Shown here: piece by piece, positions 35,313-44,584 of the stretch
Layout: every line of letters begins with the position of its first letter
Position numbering within the stretch: the first letter of the stretch is position 1
Source of the DNA: an uncultured Maribacter sp.
Lineage (GTDB): Bacteria > Bacteroidota > Bacteroidia > Flavobacteriales > Flavobacteriaceae
Assembly (NCBI GenBank): GCA_947493885.1
Contig: CANLTE010000004.1
Coordinates: forward strand, 476,492-540,491
Direction of reading: 5' to 3'
DNA: 64,000 bases
Notes under the pieces: generated by a model
The model's database searches: none
Told to the model about the DNA's origin: nothing
The model's input: the letters and a program-made list of their open reading frames with translations, nothing else
Translations under genes and position numbers: made by a program

Positions 35313-35923
35313 TATCTTATTTTTAAGGAAAACAGTTCTTTTCCCTCTAACGAACCCGAAAGATAATCATTTGGCATAACTCTTCCAACACCAGCAGGAG
35401 TTCCTGTAAAAATTACATCTCCTTTTTTAAGCATAAAATACTTTGAAACATAGGATATTAGCTCATCAATTTTCCAGAGCATTAAACTGGTATCTCCAGA
35501 TTGCACCACTTCATCATTCTTACTTAAATTAAAGCTAATGTTATTAACATCTTTAAAGTTTGTTTTAGGTAACCACTCTCCTATTACCGCAGAGCCATCA
35601 AAACCTTTAGCCTTTTCCCAAGGCAATCCTTTTGCTTTTAATTGCGATTGTAGGTCGCGGGCAGTAAAATCTATCCCCAAACCTATTTCATCATAATATT
35701 TATCGGCAAATTTCTTATTTATATGTTTACCTACTTTCTTAATTTTTACAAGAACCTCTACCTCATAATGTATATCATTAGAAAACTCTGGAATGTAAAA
35801 ATCTTGTTCTTTTGGTAATACGGCAGAGTCTGGTTTGATAAACACAACTGGGTCCGCTGGTTTTTCGTTTTGCAACTCCTCTATATGAGCCGTATAATTT
35901 CTGCCGATGCAAATAATTTTCAT
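35312..35923 (-). CDS. Fumarylacetoacetate hydrolase family protein
   Basis: 203 residues. The FAH fold carries IDFTARDLQSQLKAKGLPWEKAKGF, a TGTPAGVG metal/substrate loop and the acidic pair EVEVLVKI. FAH-family proteins act on 2-oxo acids (fumarylpyruvate, acylpyruvate or oxaloacetate); the substrate is not set by sequence. It lies 35 nt after the carboxypeptidase-regulatory-domain gene. Confidence 0.93.
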   Translation of the reverse strand: MKIICIGRNYTAHIEELQNEKPADPVVFIKPDSAVLPKEQDFYIPEFSNDIHYEVEVLVKIKKVGKHINKKFADKYYDEIGLGIDFTARDLQSQLKAKGLPWEKAKGFDGSAVIGEWLPKTNFKDVNNISFNLSKNDEVVQSGDTSLMLWKIDELISYVSKYFMLKKGDVIFTGTPAGVGRVMPNDYLSGSLEGKELFSLKIR

Positions 35924-35958
35924 TACTTTATTTTATGTAAAAAGTCCGAAAGACAAAT

Positions 35959-36867
35959 TTACTGTTTAATCACTTTTAGACTAATAGCTGGAATTAAGTT
36001 TTTGGAGTAATCTTTGGATTTCACCTGAAAATCCGTCCACTCGCCCATTCCATAAACCATAACTTTAAAGTTTTTGTTCTTATTATAAATTCCACCAAAA
36101 GTTGGGGCAAACCTATCCTCCACTTCCTTTTTATTTGTTAAAGGGTGCTTATAAGTATTTGTATACCAATTATATGGAACAAATAACCACTCCACGCCTA
36201 TGTAAACCCCATTTTCGGGGACTTTCATGTTAAATGCCGATAAATCAATGGAAACAAAGTCTTTATCTACATCAGACTCTAAAACCACACTTTTTCGGAG
36301 TATGTCTTTATTTGGCTTTTTAGTCTTAGCGTCTACATCGTAGATACGCAATCTAAATTTGGAAGTTGGTCTTTTAAAGTTTTTATTTTTTTGAAAAAAG
36401 ATGGTTACTTTACCCACTTTCTTTTTTTGAGCACCAATGTTTGGAAAATACAACGCCAAAACCCAAGGCGTGGACGATGATGAGAATCCGCTAGTAATAT
36501 TATAACTACTTACTGGGTTCATTACTTCGGAGTTTCCTAAATTTTGGGTAACCACCACTTCATCCAACTCAAAAGATTCTTGAACCATTTCAAATCTTTT
36601 AATTGTGTAGATAGTTTTTGCTACCACAATGGTATCATTAAACCCCAGAGAGGATATGTGTACTTTTTTTTCTAAAAAAGAGGACGGTATATCAAGGTAA
36701 AAATAACCTTCTTCATCTGTAGAGGTACCTTTTAAGGTATTTAAAAAACTAAGATTAGCATACGGTATAGGGTCCTTGGTTTTTTTATCATAAACATAGC
36801 CTTCAAACAAAACTTCTTGTGCTGACAACTGAGAGACCAGCACGAAGAAAAACAGTAAAATACGCAC
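35959..36867 (-). CDS. Secreted protein with carboxypeptidase-regulatory-like domain
   Basis: 302 residues. A signal peptide (RILLFFFVLVSQLSAQ) is followed by a carboxypeptidase-D-regulatory-like beta-sandwich (LFEGYVYDKKTKDPIPYANLSF, TDEEGYFYLDIP; about 20-105) and a further domain of unknown kind. The start codon is GTG at 36867, overlapping the exonuclease stop as TAGTG; no ATG fits. In the operon it is coupled to the exonuclease. Function unknown, probably at the cell surface. Confidence 0.82.
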   Translation of the reverse strand: MRILLFFFVLVSQLSAQEVLFEGYVYDKKTKDPIPYANLSFLNTLKGTSTDEEGYFYLDIPSSFLEKKVHISSLGFNDTIVVAKTIYTIKRFEMVQESFELDEVVVTQNLGNSEVMNPVSSYNITSGFSSSSTPWVLALYFPNIGAQKKKVGKVTIFFQKNKNFKRPTSKFRLRIYDVDAKTKKPNKDILRKSVVLESDVDKDFVSIDLSAFNMKVPENGVYIGVEWLFVPYNWYTNTYKHPLTNKKEVEDRFAPTFGGIYNKNKNFKVMVYGMGEWTDFQVKSKDYSKNLIPAISLKVIKQ

Positions 36868-37643
36868 TACCCTAATTTATTATTTAGCTTACTTAGCTTT
36901 ATTTGAGTTAACACTTTTTTGGTATACAACGGAAAATCAGCATTTAAAATCCACCCAAAATATCCGGGTTCATTTTCTAAAACATCATGTACTTTTTTTC
37001 CTTTATGTTTCCCGAACGAAAAAATTTCTTCACCAGAATCGTCCAAGGCAATAAAACCAGCAAAATCAACAGACTGTTTACGTCTTGAGAACTCCGATAA
37101 TTTTTTTACATTATTTTCTAGTTCAGGATACCTTTCTAGCTGTGCTAACAATACTTCATAAGTAGCATTAGTATCCGCTGCTGCACTATGAGCGTTTGTT
37201 AAATCTTTATCGCAATAAAATTTATAGGCAGCTTCTAGAGTTCTTTTCTCCATTTTATGAAAAATGGTCTGCACGTCAACAGAAACCATATTTTTCATGT
37301 CAAAATCTACATCAGAGCGTAACATTTCCTCTGCTAACAACGGAATATCAAAACGATCAGAGTTAAAACCACCTAAATCGCTATCTTTAATCATAGCGTA
37401 AATTTCTTTTGAAAGTTCTTTGAAAGTAGGTTCATTTGCTACTTTTTCATTAGAAATACCATGAACAGCAACAACTTCAACTGGAATATTCATTTCTGGA
37501 TTTACCAGCCATGTTTTACTTTCTTTATTTCCGTTAGGGTGAATTTTTAAAATAGAAATTTCTACGATTCTATCTTTAACCACATTTATTCCCGTAGTTT
37601 CTAAATCAAAAAAGCAAATTGGTTTTGTAAGTTGTAAATCCAT
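36867..37643 (-). CDS. DnaQ-like 3'-5' exonuclease with C-terminal DUF3820 domain
   Basis: 258 residues. The DEDDh exonuclease domain (1-175) has motif I FFDLETTG (Asp-x-Glu), motif II NSDRFDIPLL and motif III HSAAADTNATYEV. The C-terminal 60 residues are a DUF3820 domain (FSFGKHKGKKVHDVLENEPGYFGWI), as in the small protein at 375-617. The frame opens at a TTG (37664) in front of the ATG at 37643; the ATG is preferred. The -7 box TATATTTG at 37662-37669 is 18 nt upstream. Confidence 0.93.
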   Translation of the reverse strand: MDLQLTKPICFFDLETTGINVVKDRIVEISILKIHPNGNKESKTWLVNPEMNIPVEVVAVHGISNEKVANEPTFKELSKEIYAMIKDSDLGGFNSDRFDIPLLAEEMLRSDVDFDMKNMVSVDVQTIFHKMEKRTLEAAYKFYCDKDLTNAHSAAADTNATYEVLLAQLERYPELENNVKKLSEFSRRKQSVDFAGFIALDDSGEEIFSFGKHKGKKVHDVLENEPGYFGWILNADFPLYTKKVLTQIKLSKLNNKLG

Positions 37644-37661
37644 TTCTTTGGGTTGTTTACG

Positions 37662-37669
37662 CAAATATA
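37662..37669 (-). promoter_or_regulatory. -7 box of the exonuclease-to-cinA operon
   Basis: TATATTTG (minus strand) fits TAnnTTTG, 18 nt before the exonuclease ATG. It would drive the run of five genes exonuclease, carboxypeptidase-regulatory protein, FAH, Hpt and cinA. Confidence 0.5.
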
Positions 37670-37710
37670 ACTTATGCTTCCTTTATTAAAATGGGTAGCA
37701 TAAATTTATT

Positions 37711-39057
37711 TTAAACTTCTCTATTTATATCCCATGCTTCTAAATAATCTGCAACTGCCTTAACAAACATACTCCCTAAAGCGCCATTAACTACTCTATG
37801 GTCGTAACTATGAGAAAGAAACATTTTACTGCGAATACCAATAAAATCTCCTTCGGCGGTTTCAATTACTGACGGTGTTTTACGAATAGCTCCCAAAGCT
37901 AAAATACCTACTTGTGGCTGATTAATTATTGGTGTACCAAAAACACTTCCAAAAGTACCTACATTTGTTACTGTATAAGTGCCCTCCTGGGTATCATCAG
38001 GTTTTAACCTGTTATTTCTTGCTCTATTAGCCAAATCGTTAACAGCCCTTGCCATACCAACCAAATTTAACTGATCTGCATTTTTTATAACTGGAACAAT
38101 TAAATTACCATCTGGCAAAGCTGTTGCCATGCCAAGGTTTATATTTTTCTTTTTTATAACATTATCTCCATCCACAGAAATATTCATCAGTGGATACGTT
38201 TTTAAGGCCTTTGCTACTGCTTCAAAAAATATTGGAGTAAAAGTTAATTTTTCTCCTTCTCTTTTTTCAAAAGAGTCTTTTACCTTTTTTCTCCAATTTA
38301 CCAAGTTGGTAACGTCTACTTCTATAAAACTTTGCACATGAGCAGAGGTAGAAACACTTTCAACCATATGTTTTGCAATGAGTTTGCCCATTCTAGACAT
38401 TGGCAAAACCTCATCACCTCCCACAGTTTCTATAGCAGTTATTTGAGGTTTCTCAACCTCTTCTTTTACAATTTTTACCTGCTCAGTTACGACCTCCTCT
38501 TGAATCTCAGGTTTTGAAACTGAAATTCCACCTTGTTTGCGTTTTGCAACGTAAGCAAGAATATCGCTTTTAGTAACTCTTGCATCTTTTCCTGTACCAG
38601 ATATTGTATCTAATTCAGCTACAGAAACTCCTTCTTGCTTAGCTATATTTTTTACCAAAGGAGAGTAAAAACGGTCAGTATCTTTATAATTTTGAACTGG
38701 TGCAGCAACGACTTCTTTTGCTACCTCAACAGCACTTTCGACCGCTGACAAAATTTCTTGATCAACAGCAATTTCTCCATTAGAATTTGCCGTTTCATTT
38801 ACAATCTCTGAATCACCTTCAATCTCAATTATAGCAACCGTAGCCCCAACCTTTATAATATCATCAATTTCATAAAGTTTTTCTACCAAAACACCATCAA
38901 CTTCACTTGGCACTTCAGAATCCACCTTATCTGTTGCAATTTCAAAAATTGCTTCATCCATTTCAATAGTATCGCCTATTTCTTTAAGCCATGTAGTTAA
39001 TGTTGCTTCTGCAACACTTTCTCCCATTCTAGGCAACTTTAATTCAAATCTTGACAT
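37711..39057 (-). CDS. Dihydrolipoamide acyltransferase (2-oxoacid dehydrogenase E2)
   Basis: 448 residues: one lipoyl domain (1-75) with lipoylated Lys44 in IATDKVDSEV, a peripheral-subunit-binding domain (about 132-170; YSPLVKNIAKQEGV), and a catalytic domain (about 220-448). The last domain's motif reads DHRVVNG with His420 and Asn424, where most E2 proteins have HxxxDG. The rest of the fold is intact and the Asn may be lineage-normal. Which complex it serves (branched-chain most likely) is not set; no E1 or E3 gene is adjacent. Confidence 0.93.
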   Translation of the reverse strand: MSRFELKLPRMGESVAEATLTTWLKEIGDTIEMDEAIFEIATDKVDSEVPSEVDGVLVEKLYEIDDIIKVGATVAIIEIEGDSEIVNETANSNGEIAVDQEILSAVESAVEVAKEVVAAPVQNYKDTDRFYSPLVKNIAKQEGVSVAELDTISGTGKDARVTKSDILAYVAKRKQGGISVSKPEIQEEVVTEQVKIVKEEVEKPQITAIETVGGDEVLPMSRMGKLIAKHMVESVSTSAHVQSFIEVDVTNLVNWRKKVKDSFEKREGEKLTFTPIFFEAVAKALKTYPLMNISVDGDNVIKKKNINLGMATALPDGNLIVPVIKNADQLNLVGMARAVNDLANRARNNRLKPDDTQEGTYTVTNVGTFGSVFGTPIINQPQVGILALGAIRKTPSVIETAEGDFIGIRSKMFLSHSYDHRVVNGALGSMFVKAVADYLEAWDINREV

Positions 39058-39147
39058 ATCAATATTTTAAAAGCCTTTATTCCTATATTTTTACAAAAAT
39101 ATCAAAATAAATAGCATTTTGTTATATTTATCACATTAAAAATATGA

Positions 39148-39768
39148 TTAATCCGCTCTCAAAGAATTTTCAAAAGGAATACGATTTAGTATACTCCTAC
39201 CCAGCGTAACTTCATCTGCATATTCTAATTCATCTCCTACCGCAATTCCTCTTGCAATGGTAGATGTGCTAACTCCTTTTCCTTCAATTTGTTTATATAT
39301 ATAAAAATTAGTGGTATCACCTTCCATCGTGGAGCTTAACGCAAAAATTAGTTCCTTTATTTCTCCTTTATTTATCTTGTTTACCAAAGCCTGTATTGTT
39401 AAATCTTGAGGACCTACACCTTCCATGGGCGAAATTTTCCCTCCTAAAACATGGTACAAGCCTCTATATTGACCAGTATTTTCAATAGCCATTACATCTC
39501 TAATGTCTTCCACAACGCAAACTAAACTTTTATCTCTTTTAGGGTTTATGCAAATTTCACAAGTTTCGGTATCCGAAATATTATGGCAATTTGAGCAAAA
39601 TCTAACGGCACTCCTTAAATTTTCCAGAGCTTGAGATAATTTCTCCGTTTGCTGTGTTGGTTGTTTAAGAAGATGCAAAACTAAACGTAATGCTGTACGT
39701 TTTCCAATACCTGGTAACTGCGACATTTCATAAACAGCATTTTCAAGAAGTTTTGAAGAAAAATCCAT
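39148..39768 (-). CDS. recR: Recombination protein RecR
   Basis: 206 residues. The helix-hairpin-helix ([19 protein letters not shown]), the four-cysteine zinc finger ([16 protein letters not shown]) and the Toprim domain ([28 protein letters not shown]) are all present in the right order. RecR helps RecF/RecO load RecA at single-strand gaps. The -7 box ends 5 nt upstream of the ATG. It is divergent from the sodium symporter. Confidence 0.98.
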   Translation of the reverse strand: MDFSSKLLENAVYEMSQLPGIGKRTALRLVLHLLKQPTQQTEKLSQALENLRSAVRFCSNCHNISDTETCEICINPKRDKSLVCVVEDIRDVMAIENTGQYRGLYHVLGGKISPMEGVGPQDLTIQALVNKINKGEIKELIFALSSTMEGDTTNFYIYKQIEGKGVSTSTIARGIAVGDELEYADEVTLGRSILNRIPFENSLRAD

Positions 39769-39773
39769 AACTA

Positions 39774-39781
39774 CAAAATTA
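39774..39781 (-). promoter_or_regulatory. -7 promoter box of recR
   Basis: TAATTTTG (minus strand) fits TAnnTTTG and lies 5 nt upstream of the recR ATG, so the mRNA may be leaderless. Confidence 0.5.
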
Positions 39782-39826
39782 CATACTATTTTTACTTTTT
39801 GTACTTTGCATTTGAAATTTATTTCT

Positions 39827-41299
39827 ATGACAGCTTCCCATATTCTATTGCTTATAGCGGGTTACTTTCTTTTACTATTCACAATTTCGTATTTCACCGG
39901 AAAAAATGACTCTAATTCTGACTTTTTTAAAGCCGGAAAACAATCACCATGGTACTTGGTTGCTTTTGGTATGATTGGAGCTTCGCTTTCTGGTGTTACT
40001 TTTATTTCGGTTCCTGGATGGGTAGCTGACTCCCAATTTAGTTACATGCAAGTTGTTTTTGGGTATCTGGTTGGCTATTTTGTAGTTGCCTTTATTCTAA
40101 TGCCAATTTATTACCGTTTAAACGTAACCTCTATTTACGAATATTTACAGCAGCGCTTTGGAAACATTAGCTATAAAGTTGGAGCTATCTCTTTTTTCAT
40201 CTCAAGAGTTTTGGGGGCTGCTTTCAGGTTGTTTTTGGTTGCCATTGTGTTACAACAATTTGTGTTCGACGCTTGGAATATTCCTTTTGAAATTACCGTA
40301 ACCTTATCAATATTACTAATCTGGATTTACACCTATAAAGGAGGGATTAAAACTATTGTTTGGACGGACACGCTACAAACCCTGTTTATGTTGTTGGCTG
40401 TTGGATTATCTATTTACTTTATAAATGATAAAATTGGTTGGAGTTTCTCCGAATTTTTAGCTTCTTCAGAATTACAAGAATATAACCAAATACTATTTGT
40501 TGATAATTTTTATGCCAAGGGGCATTTTATAAAATCTTTTTTTGGCGGTATGTTTATTACCATTTGTATGACTGGTTTGGATCAGGACATGATGCAAAAG
40601 AACCTTACATGTAAATCACTGAAAGATGCTCAAAAAAACATGATTTCATTCAGTATAATTTTGGTTGTGGTAAATTTTATATTCCTGCTTTTAGGTGCTC
40701 TATTGTTTATTTACGCAAGCAAATTTAACATTGCTATTCCTCTTATGGATGGCAAACCTAAGACCGATTTACTTTTTCCTGAAATTGCTTTAAATAGCGG
40801 TTTAGATATTACCATATCTATTACATTTATGCTAGGCTTGATTGCTGCTGCCTATAGTAGTGCAGATAGTGCACTTACGTCGTTGACAACATCTTTTTGT
40901 ATTGATTTTTTACATATTGAAAATAAAACTACCGAAAACCAAAAACGCATTCGAAAAATTACACATGTTGCCATGAGCCTACTACTCATTGTTGTGGTGA
41001 TTATTTTTAAACATGTTTTGGATCGTAACGTAATTGACAACTTACTTACCGTCGCCACATACACATATGGCCCACTGTTAGGTTTATTCATGTTTGGAAT
41101 ATTTACCAAATATCAGGTAAAAGATAATTTGGTATGGATTGTAGCGCTGGTGTCTGTTTTAACAATATACATCATGGCGAATTTACCAGCAGAGTTCCTT
41201 AATGGATACAAAATTGGTTATGAACTACTTCCTGTTAATGGTTTAATTACTTTCGCAGGACTTTGGCTAATCCGAAAAAAGCCTGATGAAGGTTCTTAA
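39827..41299 (+). CDS. Sodium:solute symporter family protein
   Basis: 490 residues with about 13 membrane helices, LeuT-fold SSS family: [14 protein letters not shown] N-terminus, [28 protein letters not shown] [11 protein letters not shown], and [20 protein letters not shown] (the Na2-site Ser/Thr region). It moves a solute with Na across the inner membrane; the solute is unknown. The frame opens at a TTG (39806) within a TACTTTG promoter-like box; the ATG at 39827 is preferred. Divergent from recR. Confidence 0.9.
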   Translation: MTASHILLLIAGYFLLLFTISYFTGKNDSNSDFFKAGKQSPWYLVAFGMIGASLSGVTFISVPGWVADSQFSYMQVVFGYLVGYFVVAFILMPIYYRLNVTSIYEYLQQRFGNISYKVGAISFFISRVLGAAFRLFLVAIVLQQFVFDAWNIPFEITVTLSILLIWIYTYKGGIKTIVWTDTLQTLFMLLAVGLSIYFINDKIGWSFSEFLASSELQEYNQILFVDNFYAKGHFIKSFFGGMFITICMTGLDQDMMQKNLTCKSLKDAQKNMISFSIILVVVNFIFLLLGALLFIYASKFNIAIPLMDGKPKTDLLFPEIALNSGLDITISITFMLGLIAAAYSSADSALTSLTTSFCIDFLHIENKTTENQKRIRKITHVAMSLLLIVVVIIFKHVLDRNVIDNLLTVATYTYGPLLGLFMFGIFTKYQVKDNLVWIVALVSVLTIYIMANLPAEFLNGYKIGYELLPVNGLITFAGLWLIRKKPDEGS

Positions 41300-41304
41300 C
41301 CATC

Positions 41305-41664
41305 TTAATACTGATTAGTTGCCAATAAAACCAAAGTACAGGCAACCTCTACCTGTATATTATTTTTCTCTAAAATTTTGTAAAATTCAGGGTTTTCAGT
41401 TCCTGGATTAAATATTACACGTGTTGGTTGTAGTTCTACAATTTTGTTGTAGTATGCTTCCTGCCTTTTTGGATTAATGTAGAGGGTTACCGTATGTATA
41501 TCTTTAAAAAAATCTAATTTATTTTCAATATTTACTCCATTAACCACCCCTTTTCTTAGTCCAAAGGCTTCTACAGGGAAATCCTTGCTAACTAGACGAT
41601 TTATTGCTATATTGCTGTAACGAACTGGTTTTAAGGAAGCTCCGAATACTAGAGTTTTTTTCAT
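41305..41664 (-). CDS. CoA-binding domain protein
   Basis: 119 residues with a Rossmann-like CoA-binding domain: KTLVFGASLKPVRYSNIAINRL at the N-terminus and TLYINPKRQEAYYNKIVELQPTRVIFNPGTEN, the pattern of the small YccU-like CoA-binding proteins. Ends 5 nt from the stop of the convergent symporter; no terminator is seen there. Function unknown. Confidence 0.9.
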   Translation of the reverse strand: MKKTLVFGASLKPVRYSNIAINRLVSKDFPVEAFGLRKGVVNGVNIENKLDFFKDIHTVTLYINPKRQEAYYNKIVELQPTRVIFNPGTENPEFYKILEKNNIQVEVACTLVLLATNQY

Positions 41665-41841
41665 ACGAAATCAAGAATGTTAAAGTTTGCTATATGATGT
41701 AATTTTTTCAAAAAAAAGTCGTCTATTAGACAAGTGAAAGCATTCACATTGTCCTACAAAATTGTTATCAAAGATAAATCGTTGATAAAGCTATATATTT
41801 ATAGTTAATGGTTAGTGTTTAGTATAGTACATCAGCGAAAG

Positions 41842-41925
41842 AAACCCAGAGCATTGCTCTGGGTTTTGCTTTTTAGTTAAAATATTTTTGTTTTTTGCGC
41901 ATTTAAAATTACTTATATCCATAGA
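41842..41925 (-). ncRNA. Candidate small RNA with promoter and hairpin end
   Basis: The 420-nt gap between the CoA-binding gene and the TonB-type gene has a perfect 11-bp hairpin: AAACCCAGAGC (41842-41852), ATT, GCTCTGGGTTT (41856-41866). On the minus strand upstream of it lies TTG (plus-strand CAA at 41953-41955), 19 nt, then TAGTTTTG (41926-41933), the Bacteroidota promoter layout. A transcript from about 41921 to the hairpin would be about 80 nt. On the minus strand the hairpin is followed by CTTTCGC, not a strong U-tract; on the plus strand TGCTTTTT follows, so the hairpin could belong to a plus-strand transcript instead. Confidence 0.4.
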
Positions 41926-41955
41926 CAAAACTACCTGATAACAACATTGTTACAA
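41926..41955 (-). promoter_or_regulatory. Promoter of the candidate small RNA
   Basis: Minus-strand TTG at 41953-41955, a 19-nt gap, then TAGTTTTG at 41926-41933: both elements and the spacing match the Bacteroidota consensus, with no annotated gene directly downstream on that strand before 41664. Confidence 0.55.
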
Positions 41956-42084
41956 GGTTTAAGTCTCTCTTTGTTCGATTTTTTCCGTATTCCTAACAAA
42001 TTATTTCAACTTTTTTATGTAACAAAAAAAAATATTCGTCGTCTTATCTGAAACATCAATCAATCACATAAACGACAGTTACGA

Positions 42085-44529
42085 ATGAAAAAAGTTATTT
42101 TACTTTTTGCACTGGTATTCTCTAGCGCAATTTTAGCCAACAACAACAATTATGAACCTGAACTAAAGGTCGGAACAATACTAGGTAAGGTTATTGACCA
42201 AACTACTCAAGAACCCGTCCCATATGCTGCTGTGGTAATTAAGTCTAAGGAAGACGCATCGACCATTTCGGGAGGTATCACCAAAGATGACGGTACTTTT
42301 GAAATACATAATCTCCCTGTTGGAAATTTAATCCTTGAAGTACAATTTATTGGGTACAAAACATTTTCCAAGGAAATTACAATTACCAAAAGTAAAAAAG
42401 CCCTAAACATTGGTATTATTAGCTTACAAGAAAACACTGAAGAGCTAGATGGTGTTGAAGTTGTAGCAGAAAGAACTACTATTGAACAAAAAGTGGATCG
42501 TAAAGTTATAAATGTAGGGAAAGACCTAACGACTAGTGGTCCTACTGCTTCTGACATTATGATTAATATACCTTCGGTAAGCATTGATCAGCAAACAGGT
42601 AATATAAGCCTTAGAGGAAACGATAACGTGCGAGTAATGGTGGACGGCAAACTTTCTAATATTCCTACCGCTCAACTTCTAAAACAAATACCATCCGCAT
42701 CCATTAAGGCAATTGAGCTTATAACCAACCCCTCTGCAAAATACAATCCTGAAGGCATGAGCGGAATTATAAATATTGTGCTTCATAAAAACACAATGGT
42801 TGGATTCAATGGTAATGCTAATATTGGTCTTTCATACGATGAAAGAGCTAAGTTTAATAGTTCATTAGACCTGAACTACCGAAACGGGAAGTTTAACATC
42901 TATGGGAACTATGGAAACAATATTGCTAAAAACGAAAATTACGGTAGCGTTTTTAGACCAGATAACAATTTTGACCAACTATTTGATTTTCTTGAAAATA
43001 GAAAGTCACATTTATACAAAGCGGGAATTGATTTTTACTTGAATGAAAAAAATACAATTTCATTCTTCACTAACCAAAATGTTTCTGAATTAGATTTAAA
43101 CGGAATGACTCGACTTGTTTTTTACAATGATCTGAGTACCAACGAAAGACAAAATTTCACCAATATTAACAATAATGGGTCTTCGCAATATAATTTTGAC
43201 TACAAGTTAGATTTTAAAAAAGAAGGACATAATATAGAATTGGAGGCCGATTACAATAAATACGGCGATGATCAAAATATTAGTTATCGCTATGGAGGTG
43301 CTAGTACAGATGTTAACTACAACGACCGTATTGATACAGATAGAGAGCGCCTTACAATAAATTTGGATTATGTAAATCCACTTACCGAAAAGACAAAACT
43401 AGAACTTGGTATACAGGCAAGACTTTTTAATTCAGTAATAGATTATAAGTCTAATAAGTTTGCTATTGATAGATCTACAAACTTTGATTATACCAGAGAT
43501 ATTTATTCAGCTTATGCCAATTTTAGTAAAAAGTATGAAAAATGGACGTATCAATTGGGTGCAAGAATAGAAACAGTTGAAGTAGATGCTATACCTGTTT
43601 TAACAGAAATTGCTGCTAACACCACTACTTCGGAGCCTTTTAGTAACGAATATGTACAAGTGTATCCATCCGCATTTTTCACCTATACACCCACCGAAAA
43701 AAACTCATATCAGCTAAGTTATAGTCGTAGAGTAGATAGGCCAGGAATAGGGCAAGTAAATCCAATTCCTGAATGGAGTACTCCTTTAGTCACTTCTAGA
43801 GGAAATATTGAACTAGAACCTCAATTTACAAACTCAATTGAAGTAAATTATACAAGAGCTTTAGAGAAAGGTAGCATTACTGGAGGTATATTTTACAGAG
43901 CAATATCGGATGAAATAAATCAGGTATTATTTGAAATAGAAGGAGATAATCCTATAAAAAAAGAGATTATTTTATCGCACGATAATTTTGATAACTCCTC
44001 TGCATATGGCCTAGAATTATCCGGAAGATACAAACCAAACTCATGGTGGAGTTTTAACACTAGTTTTGATTTATACTCTCAGCAGCAAACGGGGGTATCT
44101 CAAACAATTAATACCAGTGGCGAGGTAATTGAAACTCTTGAAGGGTCAGTAGATAATGTTGCCTACAATTTTAGAATGTTCAACAACTTTGCTGTAAGCA
44201 AAACTTTATCATTCTCCGCATTTGGTTTTTACAGAGGTGCAAATAAAAGTTTACAATTTAATATAGACCCTATGTATTTTGTAAACATTGGAGCAAGGCT
44301 AAATTTTGCGAAAGGTAAAGGTACTTTTAGCGTAAACTATAACGACATTTTTAATACAATGAAGTTTGCCTTTGATTCGGACCGACCTTTTACACAAATA
44401 GGAGAATTTAATTGGGAAAGTCAAACTGTTTCTACAACACTTTCATACAGATTTGGCGGAGGAAAATATAGAGCTAAATCTCGTAAACAACGAGACAACG
44501 ATGAAAAGCAGGGAGGTAGCTTTTTATAA
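42085..44529 (+). CDS. TonB-dependent receptor-like outer-membrane protein
   Basis: 814 residues. A signal peptide is followed by a carboxypeptidase-regulatory-like domain (TILGKVIDQTTQEPVPYAAVVI), a TonB plug-like segment (LRGNDNVRVMVDGKLSNIPTAQLL, ASIKAIELITNPSAKYNPEGMSGIINIVL) and a long beta-barrel (OMP_b-brl_3 type) that ends in a glycine-rich, basic tail. The C-terminal Arg/Lys tail after the barrel is unusual. Likely uptake of a peptide or iron-type ligand, but the ligand is unknown. It follows the 420-nt non-coding gap and ends before a strong terminator. Confidence 0.9.
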   Translation: MKKVILLFALVFSSAILANNNNYEPELKVGTILGKVIDQTTQEPVPYAAVVIKSKEDASTISGGITKDDGTFEIHNLPVGNLILEVQFIGYKTFSKEITITKSKKALNIGIISLQENTEELDGVEVVAERTTIEQKVDRKVINVGKDLTTSGPTASDIMINIPSVSIDQQTGNISLRGNDNVRVMVDGKLSNIPTAQLLKQIPSASIKAIELITNPSAKYNPEGMSGIINIVLHKNTMVGFNGNANIGLSYDERAKFNSSLDLNYRNGKFNIYGNYGNNIAKNENYGSVFRPDNNFDQLFDFLENRKSHLYKAGIDFYLNEKNTISFFTNQNVSELDLNGMTRLVFYNDLSTNERQNFTNINNNGSSQYNFDYKLDFKKEGHNIELEADYNKYGDDQNISYRYGGASTDVNYNDRIDTDRERLTINLDYVNPLTEKTKLELGIQARLFNSVIDYKSNKFAIDRSTNFDYTRDIYSAYANFSKKYEKWTYQLGARIETVEVDAIPVLTEIAANTTTSEPFSNEYVQVYPSAFFTYTPTEKNSYQLSYSRRVDRPGIGQVNPIPEWSTPLVTSRGNIELEPQFTNSIEVNYTRALEKGSITGGIFYRAISDEINQVLFEIEGDNPIKKEIILSHDNFDNSSAYGLELSGRYKPNSWWSFNTSFDLYSQQQTGVSQTINTSGEVIETLEGSVDNVAYNFRMFNNFAVSKTLSFSAFGFYRGANKSLQFNIDPMYFVNIGARLNFAKGKGTFSVNYNDIFNTMKFAFDSDRPFTQIGEFNWESQTVSTTLSYRFGGGKYRAKSRKQRDNDEKQGGSFL

Positions 44530-44553
44530 ATAGCTAATTTTAGCTATTGAACG

Positions 44554-44578
44554 TCCCCTTATGAAATTCATAAGGGGA
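44554..44578 (+). terminator. Bidirectional terminator
   Basis: TCCCCTTATGAA and TTCATAAGGGGA form a 12-bp perfect stem, followed by TTTTATTT. It lies between the TonB-type gene and the convergent fabH. Confidence 0.88.
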
Positions 44579-44584
44579 TTTTAT

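Noticed and set aside
41665..42084. tRNA in the 420-nt gap
   Set aside because: No T-loop GTTCGA pattern or acceptor/anticodon stems were found; only short hairpins and the candidate small RNA.
42207..42584. Minus-strand 125-codon frame opposite the TonB-type receptor
   Set aside because: Antisense shadow of a recognised domain.
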